41,717 bases of DNA, taken from assembly GCA_904419745.1 (NCBI GenBank), contig CAJFSS010000018.1, forward strand, positions 1 through 41,717, read 5' to 3'. The position numbers and the translations under genes were made by a program. The stretch is from Candidatus Pseudoruminococcus merdavium (lineage in GTDB: Bacteria > Bacillota > Clostridia > Oscillospirales > Ruminococcaceae). Positions 16,845 to 25,273 of the stretch are shown here, in pieces. Each line of letters starts with the position of its first letter. The stretch's first letter is position 1. The notes beneath the pieces are model-generated. The model did no database searches. It worked only from the letters and a program-made list of their open reading frames with translations, and was not told the origin of the DNA.

Positions 16845-17993
16845 TTGCCCCTGTTTTCTAAAAAGCACAAAGGACATTCCCCCAGTATCCAGAGTACCCA
16901 GCGTGGGATTCCCTGTACGTTTGGGGCTATGGAAAGCTACCAGCCGCTCTGTCCCCAAAAGCGACTGTATGAACTGATGAGAGAGGCCATCCCGCTGATT
17001 GACGCCTCTATTGCAAAAATTATCCGGTTGGTCGGATCTTTCCAAGTACACTGTGAAAACAAACAGGCTGAGCGGGCGCTTTCTGATTTTTTGACACACA
17101 TCCCACTGGGTGCACACCAATTTGGGATCGACACCTTTTTAAGCAGATTTCTGGACTCGCTACTGACCTATGGCAGCGCGGTAGGAGAAATCCTGTACAC
17201 GACGGACGGAAAATATCCTGCCGCACTGCTCAATCATTCCGTAGACTGCCTGGTATTTTTAAAAAACGACAATCCTTTGAACACGGTGATGTGTGCAAAT
17301 ACGGAAAAAGGCTATGCGCCGATCCCACATCCGGAACGCATTTTATACTGTGCCCTATCCGGTTCAGACAGCCGGGAACAGGGAAAATCCCTGCTCAACG
17401 GACTGGAATTTGTCTGCGGAACCCTGTTGAAAATTTACGAGAGTATTGGCTCCAATTTTGAGAGGGTGGGCAACGCCCGGTTTGCCGTCACCTACCATCC
17501 TCCTGCTGAGGGAATGGATCCCATCAGCTCCAAGGCCATTTCGGAGCAGATGGCAAGGGAATGGACAGCCGCTATGCAGGCAACCCGCAACGGGCAAATC
17601 CGGGATTTTGTCGCCGTAGGAGATGTTGACGTTAAGACGATTGGAGCGGAAAACCAGCTTCCAGATACCGAAACCCCCGTGCGTCAGATGCTCGAACAGA
17701 TTGTAGCCAAACTTGGCATCCCCCCCTTCCTTCTTGGTCTTAACTGGTCCACCACGGAGAGAATGTCCACCCAACAGGCAGACATTCTGACAAGTGAGCT
17801 GCAATCCTATCGCAGAACCCTTTCTCCCATCCTGAACCGAATCTGCCGTGCTTTCCTGCAAAGCCATGGATATGTGGACGACTATCTGATTGTATGGGAT
17901 ACCATCAATTTGCAGGATGAGGTCGAGCGCGCCAAGGCAAAGCTCTATACTGCACAGGCAGATCAGCTTGATCCGAAAATCGAAACGATATAA
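16845..17993 (+). CDS. Phage portal protein
   Basis: A 382-residue portal that forms the dodecameric DNA entry channel of the capsid. The frame is open from 16722, but AAAGGAGG precedes the TTG at 16845, giving LPLFSKKHKG as the N-terminus. Typical portal features are the helical domain around LLTYGSAVGEIL, the KLGIPPFLLGLN segment and the following STTERMSTQQADILTSELQSY (about residues 300-320). It lies between terminase and capsid protease as in most tailed phages. The assignment rests on these motifs and on order. Confidence 0.83.
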   Translation: MPLFSKKHKGHSPSIQSTQRGIPCTFGAMESYQPLCPQKRLYELMREAIPLIDASIAKIIRLVGSFQVHCENKQAERALSDFLTHIPLGAHQFGIDTFLSRFLDSLLTYGSAVGEILYTTDGKYPAALLNHSVDCLVFLKNDNPLNTVMCANTEKGYAPIPHPERILYCALSGSDSREQGKSLLNGLEFVCGTLLKIYESIGSNFERVGNARFAVTYHPPAEGMDPISSKAISEQMAREWTAAMQATRNGQIRDFVAVGDVDVKTIGAENQLPDTETPVRQMLEQIVAKLGIPPFLLGLNWSTTERMSTQQADILTSELQSYRRTLSPILNRICRAFLQSHGYVDDYLIVWDTINLQDEVERAKAKLYTAQADQLDPKIETI

Positions 17994-18009
17994 AAGGAGG
18001 AGATTTTTT

Positions 18010-19002
18010 ATCGAAGACATCCGTAAAGCCATTGTGCCAAAACCTATTTCTGACAGGGATTTGGAGGAAATCAACCGCTTTACCCGTTCTCCGCTCAAAG
18101 CAGAAGAACTCTATACTTTTTCTCTCATCCTGTGTGACAACGAGGTGGACAGGGACTTTGAACGTTTTTCCTCGAAGGCGCTGGAGGCGCTGGCTGCACT
18201 CTTTGTGGGGAAAACTGGAATTTTTGACCATGACGCCAAATCAGGCAACCAGGCGGCTCGCATTTACCGCACACAGGTAAAACAGGATCCCACCCGGACA
18301 ACCAGCGCTGGAGAACCTTATTGCATGTTGACCGCGGACGCCTACATGCTCAGGAACAAAAAACAAGAGGAATTGATTGCTGAGATTGAGGCGGGGATCA
18401 AAAAGGAGGTCAGCATTGGGTGCAGCGTACGTTCCTCCATCTGTTCTATCTGCGGAAAAGACATGCGTCGGGAAGGCTGCACCCATCAAAAGGGACAGTC
18501 TTACCAGATAAATGGGAAGCAAGAGACCTGCCATGCCATTTTAAACGACCCTACAGATGCGTATGAATGGTCTTTTGTGGCCATTCCTGCGCAGAAAAAT
18601 GCCGGGGTATACAAACAATACCATTTTGCATGTGAAAGTACAGGACATTCAGATTTGCCCGGAACGCTCAAAAAACTTAAAAATGCCTCGTCCCCGGTTA
18701 CTCTTACCCCCGGTGAGGCATCCCTTTTGACAAACCGGCTTACGGTACTGGAAGAACTTTCTCAAGCGGGTCAGGAATACCAAAAAGATTTACAGCGCGA
18801 AATTTTAGGACTGAATGCCCAGGCGGGAGGCGAAATTCCACCGAAACTTGTACAGGGGATTTTAAAAAAGTTGGATCTTTCCGAATTGAAACAGCTCAAA
18901 GAATCCCTGGAGTGCAGGATTCATAGCCGTGTGGAATGTACTTCGCAATTACTGCCGCCAGGAGAAAAAGAGGGAAAAGACAACCGGTTTTTTAAATTAT
19001 AG
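18010..19002 (+). CDS. Capsid maturation protease with scaffold-like C-terminus; apparent AUC start
   Basis: About 330 residues. The N-terminal half resembles prohead proteases: His74 in GIFDHD and Ser135 in KEVSIGCSV are candidate catalytic residues. A CxxC...CxH cluster (C145, C148, C157, H159, plus C174) looks like a small zinc knuckle inserted beside the active site. The C-terminal half (about 215-320) is helical and may be the scaffold. The start is odd: AAGGAGG (17994-18000) is followed nine bases later by ATC (18010) with no ATG/GTG/TTG in frame nearby. The next candidate, GTG 18034, is 33 bp from the site. Start at AUC is therefore proposed; a mutated start is the alternative. Confidence 0.7.
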   Translation: MEDIRKAIVPKPISDRDLEEINRFTRSPLKAEELYTFSLILCDNEVDRDFERFSSKALEALAALFVGKTGIFDHDAKSGNQAARIYRTQVKQDPTRTTSAGEPYCMLTADAYMLRNKKQEELIAEIEAGIKKEVSIGCSVRSSICSICGKDMRREGCTHQKGQSYQINGKQETCHAILNDPTDAYEWSFVAIPAQKNAGVYKQYHFACESTGHSDLPGTLKKLKNASSPVTLTPGEASLLTNRLTVLEELSQAGQEYQKDLQREILGLNAQAGGEIPPKLVQGILKKLDLSELKQLKESLECRIHSRVECTSQLLPPGEKEGKDNRFFKL

Positions 19003-19014
19003 GAGGCCACAGGA

Positions 19015-19371
19015 ATGAACATTGATTTTTATGCAGTTTCACAAAAGCATCTCACCTTTTTAGCGGAAGAAGGTGTTGCCCCAGGCGTATTTGTCAAAAT
19101 GAGCACTAATGCGACAGTCGCCCCCTGCTCTGCTGGAGATACCCCCATTGGAATCTGCACTTCCAGTGAAGGGGACTGTGCCAGCATCCAGCTGGAAGGG
19201 CATTGCAAGATTGTCTACACACTCCCCGCTGAAACACAGGTAAAGTTGGGGTACCAGAATTTTGTATGCTCGGATTCTACAACCCTGAAACCGGACGCGG
19301 CAGGCAGACAGGTGCTTGTACTTTCCCTTGGCACGGAAAATGAAAAAAAGATTGCGGAAATTCTGCTGTAA
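19015..19371 (+). CDS. Probable capsid decoration protein (DUF2190-like)
   Basis: A 118-residue, mostly beta protein containing APGVFVKMSTNATVAPCSAGDTPIGI, a pattern typical of small head-decoration proteins that sit on the outside of HK97-fold capsids. It lies between the capsid protease and the major capsid protein, the standard place for such a gene, with a GGAGG site before its ATG. The family assignment is by pattern and position. Confidence 0.65.
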   Translation: MNIDFYAVSQKHLTFLAEEGVAPGVFVKMSTNATVAPCSAGDTPIGICTSSEGDCASIQLEGHCKIVYTLPAETQVKLGYQNFVCSDSTTLKPDAAGRQVLVLSLGTENEKKIAEILL

Positions 19372-19383
19372 GGAGGAACAACT

Positions 19384-20391
19384 ATGGCATTTTATGATTC
19401 TATCAACTTAGAAAAAGGAATGTACCATGTCGCAGGAAAAAATTTTACCGAAGTGCTGGAAGGACTCGATTCCTCGGAAAACTACAGAAACACCCCGCTT
19501 GAAGGGCTGGACGCCTATGAACGTCAACTCAAGCGCTTTGACATCCGCGTAAGCGGCCCGAAGTCCGATGTAGTGGAAAAATTTTTTTCCACTACGGATT
19601 CCGCCGCCCTGTTCCCGGAATTTGTCTCCCGCTCCGTTCGCCAGGGGATGGAGGAAGCAAACCTGCTTGACAGCGTTGTAGCCTGCAAAACAAACATTGA
19701 CAGCATGGACTATCGCTCCCTTGCCTGCGACATGACAGCGGAACACAAACAGCTTGCCCGTGTGGCAGAAGGGACTGAAATCCCTCAGGTTCCAATCTAT
19801 TTGCAGGAAAACCTGGTGCGGCTGAAAAAGCGTGGAAGGATGTTGGTTTCCTCCTATGAAGCGGTGAGGTTTCAGCGCATTGACCTGTTTACCGTCATGC
19901 TGCGGCAAATTGGCGCTTATCTGGCCACTACTCAGCTTTCCGATGCAGTGGAGGTTTTAATAAAAGGCGATGGAAATGACAACGCTGCCGCCAAAGTATC
20001 CCTGTCCACAGCGGGAAGCCCAACCTATGCGGAACTGCTTAAGCTTTGGGACGCGCTGGATCCTTATGAGCTTAATACCCTGCTCGCTTCCCCGGACATG
20101 GTGATGAAACTGTTGGAACTCAGCGACTTCAAGGATCCGCTTACCGGACTCAATTTCCAGACTACAGGAAAACTCAACACCCCGCTCGGTGCACAGCTGT
20201 GCAAAATCCGTTCCATGCCGGAGAAAACCATTTTGGGACTGGATCGCAAATGCGCACTGGAAATGGTTATTGCCAACGATTTGACCGTGGACTACGATAA
20301 GCTCATTGATCGTCAGCTTGAACGCGCCAGCGTGACCAGTATTTATGGGTTCGCAAAAATCTTCCAGGGAGCCAGCGCTTACCTGGCCTAA
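19384..20391 (+). CDS. Phage major capsid protein, HK97 fold
   Basis: A 335-residue protein with the layout of HK97-fold capsid proteins. It has a helical N-terminal arm with DSINLEKGMYHVAGKNFTEVLEGL, an E-loop region around residues 110-150, and a C-terminal A-domain ending in SVTSIYGFAKIFQGASAYLA. The N-terminus shows no separate delta domain, consistent with scaffolding residing in the protease gene. It has an AAGGAGG ribosome binding site. The frame is intact, so capsids could be built. Confidence 0.83.
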   Translation: MAFYDSINLEKGMYHVAGKNFTEVLEGLDSSENYRNTPLEGLDAYERQLKRFDIRVSGPKSDVVEKFFSTTDSAALFPEFVSRSVRQGMEEANLLDSVVACKTNIDSMDYRSLACDMTAEHKQLARVAEGTEIPQVPIYLQENLVRLKKRGRMLVSSYEAVRFQRIDLFTVMLRQIGAYLATTQLSDAVEVLIKGDGNDNAAAKVSLSTAGSPTYAELLKLWDALDPYELNTLLASPDMVMKLLELSDFKDPLTGLNFQTTGKLNTPLGAQLCKIRSMPEKTILGLDRKCALEMVIANDLTVDYDKLIDRQLERASVTSIYGFAKIFQGASAYLA

Positions 20392-20413
20392 CCATGCAAA
20401 AGGAGGGTGTTTG

Positions 20414-20782
20414 ATGATTACCGCACAGGAAGTACTGGAAAAATTCTGCCTGCTGGCGGGGTTGGAGCCCGATAAGTCCGAGCAGTGGCTTACGCTCTGC
20501 CAACTTGGGATAGACGAGTTGGCTGACATGGCCACGCTTCCAGAAACCCCTTCGGAAGCGGACAAAAACAAGCTGCTTTTTGCCTGCGCCGGGTGCGCCC
20601 TCCTGCGGTATGCGCTGTCGGAGCAGGCAGGCGCGGGCAGAGATTTTAAGACACCTGAGTTATCCATGGACAGTTCCAGCTACCCTGTGGAGGCAGCAAG
20701 GGAACTCCGGCGTGATCTTCTGAAATCTGCTGCAAGTTGTCTTGGGCTGCATTCCAGCGTTTTGAAAAGGACGGTGGGGTAA
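20414..20782 (+). CDS. Head-tail connector protein (gp6-like)
   Basis: A 122-residue helical protein starting at ATG after AAGGAGGG (the frame extends upstream to 20345 without a site). ITAQEVLEKFCLLAGLEPDKSEQWLTLCQLGIDELADM and a second helix bundle match small connector/adaptor proteins that bind under the portal. It follows the major capsid gene and overlaps the next gene by one base (TAATG). The assignment is mainly by size, helicity and position. Confidence 0.6.
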   Translation: MITAQEVLEKFCLLAGLEPDKSEQWLTLCQLGIDELADMATLPETPSEADKNKLLFACAGCALLRYALSEQAGAGRDFKTPELSMDSSSYPVEAARELRRDLLKSAASCLGLHSSVLKRTVG

Positions 20783-21132
20783 TGTCTATTTCGCATGCCA
20801 TCCATTCGCTGATTGCAAAACTCGGTTCCGAAATTTGCGTGGTATCGGAAGCGGATGGAAAACAAGTCCATATTACGGGACTTATCCAAAACGATACCGG
20901 GAAAACTCTACGGGATTGCTTTTCTTATGTACTGCGCGGCAGAGATCCGGGGCATTTGTACACGTTAATCGCCACACCCAATATCCCCTTTGATTTGGAC
21001 AGCGGTGCAAAGGTCACGCAAAATGGGAAGTGCTATCAGATCCTCGCGCACCGCTATTTCCGCGAGGATACGATTCCTGTTTATCTCTACGCACTGCTAG
21101 CGGAGGAGGTGAGCGAAAATGAACTCCTTTGA
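20782..21132 (+). CDS. Head closure / head-tail joining protein
   Basis: A 116-residue, beta-rich protein (ADGKQVHITGLIQNDTGKTLRD, GHLYTLIATPNIPFDLDSGAKVTQNGKCYQIL) fitting small head-closure proteins. The shared TAATG with the upstream gene and the lack of a good ribosome binding site indicate translational coupling. It overlaps the next gene by 14 bp. Confidence 0.55.
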   Translation: MSISHAIHSLIAKLGSEICVVSEADGKQVHITGLIQNDTGKTLRDCFSYVLRGRDPGHLYTLIATPNIPFDLDSGAKVTQNGKCYQILAHRYFREDTIPVYLYALLAEEVSENELL

Positions 21133-21604
21133 AACATTATCCGACCAACTAAGGGAGGCGTTGAAAAAAAGTCCCTCCCTTCAAAAAATCCCCATAGGCC
21201 CAGCCTTTCCTCCGCAACGGCGTCCTTTTCCTCTGCGCAATCCCTATATCTGCGTCCATATTAAAGAGATCACTGTGGAACAGGGCGGTTTGGGTGGGAT
21301 TGTCCCGGTCAATCAGGCCGGGACTGCGCTGGGACAAACATGTACGCTCCTGTTTTCCCTGGACATCCTATGTCCACTCTCACTTGGCGCGGACGGGTGT
21401 CAGGAGATTTTTTCCCGGCTCTGCCATGCCATTTTCTGCGAAGATGCATTCCCATTCAAGGCCATCCGTTTAGAGGCTTCTTCCCCTGTATACAGTAGGG
21501 AAAATGATTGCTTTGTGCAAAAATCCGTTCTACGAACTATCGTTCTAATGACCAGGGAGGAAGAAGGGCTTGCAATTACCGATTTCACTGTTAGGAGGGC
21601 ATAA
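21119..21604 (+). CDS. Probable tail completion / neck protein
   Basis: A 161-residue protein between the head-closure gene and the tail sheath, the position of the tail terminator in PBSX-like phages. Mixed alpha/beta, with FLRNPYICVHIKEIT-type beta strands and a central FSLDILCPLSLGADGCQEIFSRL segment typical of tail completion proteins. Starts at ATG inside the previous gene with GGAGGAGG upstream. Function is assigned by position and general pattern. Confidence 0.55.
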   Translation: MNSFETLSDQLREALKKSPSLQKIPIGPAFPPQRRPFPLRNPYICVHIKEITVEQGGLGGIVPVNQAGTALGQTCTLLFSLDILCPLSLGADGCQEIFSRLCHAIFCEDAFPFKAIRLEASSPVYSRENDCFVQKSVLRTIVLMTREEEGLAITDFTVRRA

Positions 21605-21607
21605 TCC

Positions 21608-22663
21608 ATGTCCATTACCATTTCATCCAAACGCCCCGGCGTTTTTTCCGACTACACAGTTTCGTCGGTCTACCGGGGAGCTTCCTCCCGGGCGGCTGCA
21701 CTTGTCTGCAAAACGGAACAGCAACAGGACGGAGTATTTGTTGCGCAAAGTTCTGAGGAAGTACGCCGCAGTTTTCCAAAAGAACCCGTCCTGTGCGCCT
21801 GCTGCGACATTTTATTTGCAAACGGGGTGGGAACCATATACCTCTCCCCCGTTAATTCCGGAGCTTCTGACCTTACACAGGCCTATGCAGAGAGTTTTGC
21901 ACAGCTGGAAGAATACGCGGATATTTACTGCGTTATATGCGACAGCGCGGACGCAGCGATTCTATCCAAACTCAAAAGCCATGTAGAGACATGCAGCACC
22001 GCAAGGCTTGAGCGACTGGGATTTGCAGGACTTGAAACCCTTGACAATTTGTCGGAAACCGCCCTGGCGGTAAACAGCGAGCGGATCTGCCTGTGTGCGC
22101 CTGCCGCGCTCATTGGAGAGCCAGAGACAGCATCAGGGGTTTATACTGCATGCGGCTATGCTGCGCTGTGCGCTTCGGCGCAGGATCCTGCCGCCAGTTT
22201 CCACAGCGCTCCGGTTTTGGGAATCTCCGGGCTAAAGCAGAAACTCTCGGAAGCACAGATCGACCAGTGCATTACATCCGGAGTGACTCCCTTTGAGATG
22301 GTGCTGGGAGAGTGCGAACTTATCCGTGCCGTCACCACCCGCACCAAAACAGAGGGAACGCCGGACTTATCCTTCCAAAGTGTCAATACCATCATGGTGA
22401 TTGACGACTGTCTTTCCACCATCCGAAATGCACTGAAATTGCGCCTGCGAGGGCTGAAAAATAATCCCGTTACCCGGCAGTCCATTCAATCCCAGGTGGC
22501 AGTTGAATTACAGAAAAAACTAGACGCAGGGATTATTGAGTCCTATGGGACTCCAAATGTGTATGCATCCCCGGACGATCCCACAATTTGCATTGTGGAA
22601 CTTAGTTTCTCCGTCTGCCACAGTATCAACCAAATCCATATATCCGCGCATATCACCATATAA
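21608..22663 (+). CDS. Contractile tail sheath protein (XkdK-like)
   Basis: The 351-residue protein starts RPGVFSDYTVSSVYRG and ends with the conserved sheath core. That core includes ELIRAVTTRTKTEGTPDLSFQSVNTIMVIDDC at about 250-285 and a last beta segment IVELSFSVCHSINQIHI. These match the handshake domain common to myovirus sheaths and contractile injection systems, so the particle is contractile. It is shorter than PBSX XkdK (about 465 residues), which suggests loss of an outer domain. An AGGAGGG site precedes the ATG. Confidence 0.85.
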   Translation: MSITISSKRPGVFSDYTVSSVYRGASSRAAALVCKTEQQQDGVFVAQSSEEVRRSFPKEPVLCACCDILFANGVGTIYLSPVNSGASDLTQAYAESFAQLEEYADIYCVICDSADAAILSKLKSHVETCSTARLERLGFAGLETLDNLSETALAVNSERICLCAPAALIGEPETASGVYTACGYAALCASAQDPAASFHSAPVLGISGLKQKLSEAQIDQCITSGVTPFEMVLGECELIRAVTTRTKTEGTPDLSFQSVNTIMVIDDCLSTIRNALKLRLRGLKNNPVTRQSIQSQVAVELQKKLDAGIIESYGTPNVYASPDDPTICIVELSFSVCHSINQIHISAHITI

Positions 22664-22671
22664 AGGAGGGA

Positions 22672-23052
22672 ATGTTGTTGGCATTTATCAGCTTTCCAAC
22701 CAGCAAGGACATTTACCTGGAAGCCGACGGCAAACGCATTGCCGCCGTGGAATCCTACCGTGCCAAGACCACTCGGGAGAGCCGTTACATTGAAGCATTT
22801 GGAGAGAGCGAACCAGTTGGGACGGTCGGCGGCAGGGCCAGGCATATCCTGGAACTTTCCCGTGTGGTTGCCTGCGGGGAAACCCTTGATTTTTATTCCC
22901 TGAGCGATTTCAACCTTGTCATTGTCCGCCCGGACAAGCGCATTATCTATTCCGGATGCGAGTGGTCGAACATCACCGAGCAGGCCAACCTCAACGACAC
23001 CGTTCTGGAAAATGTGACAATTGCCGCCGCCAAGAGGATGGAAATGAAATGA
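22672..23052 (+). CDS. Tail tube protein (XkdM-like)
   Basis: A 126-residue tube subunit: SKDIYLEADGKRIAAVESYRAK, then ARHILELSRVV, RIIYSGCEW and a terminal NLNDTVLENVTIAAAKRM strand, all as in tube proteins of contractile tails. It follows the sheath gene directly. The ATG at 22672 is only 2 bp from GGAGG, too close. TTG at 22675 or 22678 fits better, giving a protein of 124-125 residues. It overlaps the next gene by 4 bp (ATGA). Confidence 0.8.
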   Translation: MLLAFISFPTSKDIYLEADGKRIAAVESYRAKTTRESRYIEAFGESEPVGTVGGRARHILELSRVVACGETLDFYSLSDFNLVIVRPDKRIIYSGCEWSNITEQANLNDTVLENVTIAAAKRMEMK

Positions 23053-23402
23053 AAAAATTCCTGTTGCTTTCCAAAGGCTTGTTTTTTGTCTCCCCTCTCT
23101 CCCTGTATGAACTGATTCAGTGCCGTAGAATGCGGGAGGAATTCTCATTCGTGCTGACTGCACAGGGAGAGGAGCCTAGACGCGCCAGAGAACTTGCCGG
23201 GGCGATTTCCCTATGTTTTTTCAGCCTGAAGCCCATATTTGCCCGCCAGTTTCGCTCCCCTGAACAAGTCTACCGCACACTTACACTTACGCAGCTGGAA
23301 AAGATCGCCGGGGAACTTTCCAGGAGTCGAGAAGATATGACGGTGGAATTTGGATTCAACGAGGCCTTTGCAAAGGAGGTGAAGGAGCATGGATGCACTT
23401 GA
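23049..23402 (+). CDS. Probable tail assembly chaperone (XkdN-like)
   Basis: A 117-residue, mostly helical protein in the slot between tube and tape measure. It starts at the ATGA shared with the tube gene; the frame before that belongs to the tube. SPLSLYELIQCRRMREEF and the LTLTQLEKIAGELSRSREDM helix resemble Clostridial tail assembly chaperones. Its partner would normally be the tape measure, which is missing or very short here. Confidence 0.55.
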   Translation: MKKFLLLSKGLFFVSPLSLYELIQCRRMREEFSFVLTAQGEEPRRARELAGAISLCFFSLKPIFARQFRSPEQVYRTLTLTQLEKIAGELSRSREDMTVEFGFNEAFAKEVKEHGCT

Positions 23403-23781
23403 GTACTCCCTTACCCGACTGGACGGGGCAGCCCACCGGCTTGCCCTACTTCTGGAGTCAGGAAACAGGGCGAGAGAGTTCTCAACCCCTACGCCAGAAA
23501 GGCCTACACCTATGGCGGAAATTCCTAATATTCCCGCTGGTTCCTCAAGGGAAAAGAATCTTATCCCACAGCCGAGCATCTATTCTGCTGCCTGGGACGC
23601 TGGGGAACCTGCTTCTCTGCCCAAACGCCAGGAGGAAATCCCCCTGTCCGCTCAGTGGATGGATACCTCCCTCTACCCGCCCATGCCAGACAGTTACCGT
23701 GAAGTCAGCGAACAGATGTTGGAAGATATGCGCCGGCGTTCCACCCTGCCCCTTGACGATGTGAGGACGGTGATTCTATGA
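23389..23781 (+). CDS. Short Pro-rich protein in the tape-measure position
   Basis: A 130-residue protein where PBSX-like phages encode a 600-1,500-residue tape measure. It has an N-terminal helix (about 1-27), a proline-rich disordered middle (TPTPERPTPMAEIPNIP), and a C-terminal helix around 98-116. There are no coiled-coil heptads, membrane segments or lytic domain. The start has its own AAGGAGG site and overlaps the chaperone by 14 bp; the end overlaps the LysM gene (ATGA). Joining it to the chaperone would need a +1 shift, so it is probably separate. It may be a minimal length ruler, a tape-measure remnant or unrelated. Confidence 0.55.
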   Translation: MDALEYSLTRLDGAAHRLALLLESGNRAREFSTPTPERPTPMAEIPNIPAGSSREKNLIPQPSIYSAAWDAGEPASLPKRQEEIPLSAQWMDTSLYPPMPDSYREVSEQMLEDMRRRSTLPLDDVRTVIL

Positions 23782-24296
23782 GCCTTTCTATTCTCCGGTA
23801 CAAGACACTGACCCTGAGATATAATCCCCATACTTTTTCCGTTATCACGTCCCGATCCCTATTCCGGCGCACAGCGCCCGGGCTTGGGGAGATAATCGGG
23901 GAAAACGCCGTACTTGCAAGGACGGTGCGGGGAGAAGGGGAACTCTTTGGAGAGGACGCATTTGAGCAGTACCTTCGGCTACAAGAGGAATTTTCAGAGC
24001 CTGGAGAAGGGCCACTCCAACTCCCGGGCCTCTCCCCTTTTCCTGCCTTTTTTACCGGCTTGTCCCTAACCGGAAAAGCGGGAGTAGAAAGTCTTTCCTA
24101 TTCCTTCGAATTCTGTGAAAAGCCGCGGTTCCAGCCCGTACAACGCGTAGCCCGCTCCCCTGAATACCACATTGCCCACAAAGGGGAAACCCTATGGGAG
24201 ATTGCCGCGCAGTACTCGATCAGTGTGGAGGAACTGATCTCCCTGGGTGCAGAGCCCAGGAACATGCAGGAAGGAGAGAGGGTGAGGCTTCGATGA
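23778..24296 (+). CDS. LysM-domain baseplate/hub protein (XkdP-like)
   Basis: 172 residues with a C-terminal LysM domain (about 128-172, EYHIAHKGETLWEIAAQYSI and EELISLGAEP) that is expected to contact peptidoglycan. The N-terminal part (LSGLTLTGKAGVESLSYSFEF-like strands) matches the XkdP/gp53 class that links tube end and baseplate. It is smaller than B. subtilis XkdP (about 235 residues). It starts in the ATGA overlap with the preceding gene and ends in an ATGA overlap with the next. Confidence 0.8.
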   Translation: MSLSILRYKTLTLRYNPHTFSVITSRSLFRRTAPGLGEIIGENAVLARTVRGEGELFGEDAFEQYLRLQEEFSEPGEGPLQLPGLSPFPAFFTGLSLTGKAGVESLSYSFEFCEKPRFQPVQRVARSPEYHIAHKGETLWEIAAQYSISVEELISLGAEPRNMQEGERVRLR

Positions 24297-25273
24297 GTTT
24301 TTCCTTTGTCCTATATGACGAAAATGGGACGCAGCTTTTCCCCCGCGCCCCACTCACCTTTTCCCTGTTGAGAAGCGCGGATACTCCGGTGGACAGCCTA
24401 AAAGCCGTTTTTTTACAAGAAGAGCTCTTTTCCAGGGAAATCGCGGAAGTGGAAATCAACTCCTCGAAAGGAGTTTTCTTTTCCGGAGTAATAGACGAAC
24501 AGGATCTGCTGATTTCTTCCAGCGGTCAATGGGTAACTCTCACTGGACGCAGCAGGGCCGCCCTGCTATGCGATAATGAGGCTTTGCCAGCACAGTATCT
24601 GGAAACAGGAATCGACAGCATTTTTGAGCGGCACGTAAGACCGTATGGCTTTTCCTCAGTAGAGGCTGCCAGGCAGCCCCCACTCCCCAGTTTCCTGGTG
24701 GCAAAAGGGGAGAGCGAGTTGGATGTCCTAAGCCGGTTTTGTCTACTCGGGGGATACCCTTCTCCACGCTTTTCCGCCGATAACCGTCTAATCCTAAAGT
24801 GGGAGAACGCTCACAGCACGCTATCCATTTCCAATACGGCCAAAGGAGCGATCCCATTTCTCTCTATCTCTAGAAAACTCGCACGCCACACCTGCATTTC
24901 AGAAATCTATCTGAAGAATAAAGATGGGATTTACAGTACCTTGGTGGAAAATCCGCATGCCCTTGCCCACAACATCCGACGCAAGCGGTATCTCGCCCCG
25001 GCAAACGAGTGGGCCATCCGAGGAGATCTGGACGCCCGTAGGCGGATTGCCGATTCGATGTACAACCGATTGGTGATTGAGACGGAAATTCCGGGGCTCC
25101 ATGCGGTGCAACTGTACGACAGGGTTTTGCTTGACGATGGTACGGTTTCCCGTTCCTATGCCGTTATGGGAATCAAATGGCGGAGAACTACCCAGGGAGA
25201 CAGCACCGTACTGGTTTTAACTGAACCGGAATATCTGTCGGGAAACGGAGGGACATTCAATGTGGATCAATGA
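24293..25273 (+). CDS. Baseplate hub protein (XkdQ/YqbQ, gp27-like)
   Basis: A 326-residue protein starting at the ATG shared with the LysM gene (the frame extends upstream to 24194 but that is within LysM). The early part (LRSADTPVDSLKAVF, VFFSGVIDEQDL, GQWVTLTGRSRAALLCDNEALP) has the beta-barrel pattern of late-control/hub proteins that form the trimeric base of the spike. It sits between the LysM and spike genes exactly as in PBSX. The domain match is to the XkdQ family by pattern and synteny. Confidence 0.8.
   Translation: MSFSFVLYDENGTQLFPRAPLTFSLLRSADTPVDSLKAVFLQEELFSREIAEVEINSSKGVFFSGVIDEQDLLISSSGQWVTLTGRSRAALLCDNEALPAQYLETGIDSIFERHVRPYGFSSVEAARQPPLPSFLVAKGESELDVLSRFCLLGGYPSPRFSADNRLILKWENAHSTLSISNTAKGAIPFLSISRKLARHTCISEIYLKNKDGIYSTLVENPHALAHNIRRKRYLAPANEWAIRGDLDARRRIADSMYNRLVIETEIPGLHAVQLYDRVLLDDGTVSRSYAVMGIKWRRTTQGDSTVLVLTEPEYLSGNGGTFNVDQ

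Noticed and set aside
23049-23781. Programmed frameshift joining the tail chaperone to the following ORF
   Set aside because: The second ORF is in the +1 frame, no clear slippery site was seen in the 14-bp overlap, and it has its own AAGGAGG and ATG.
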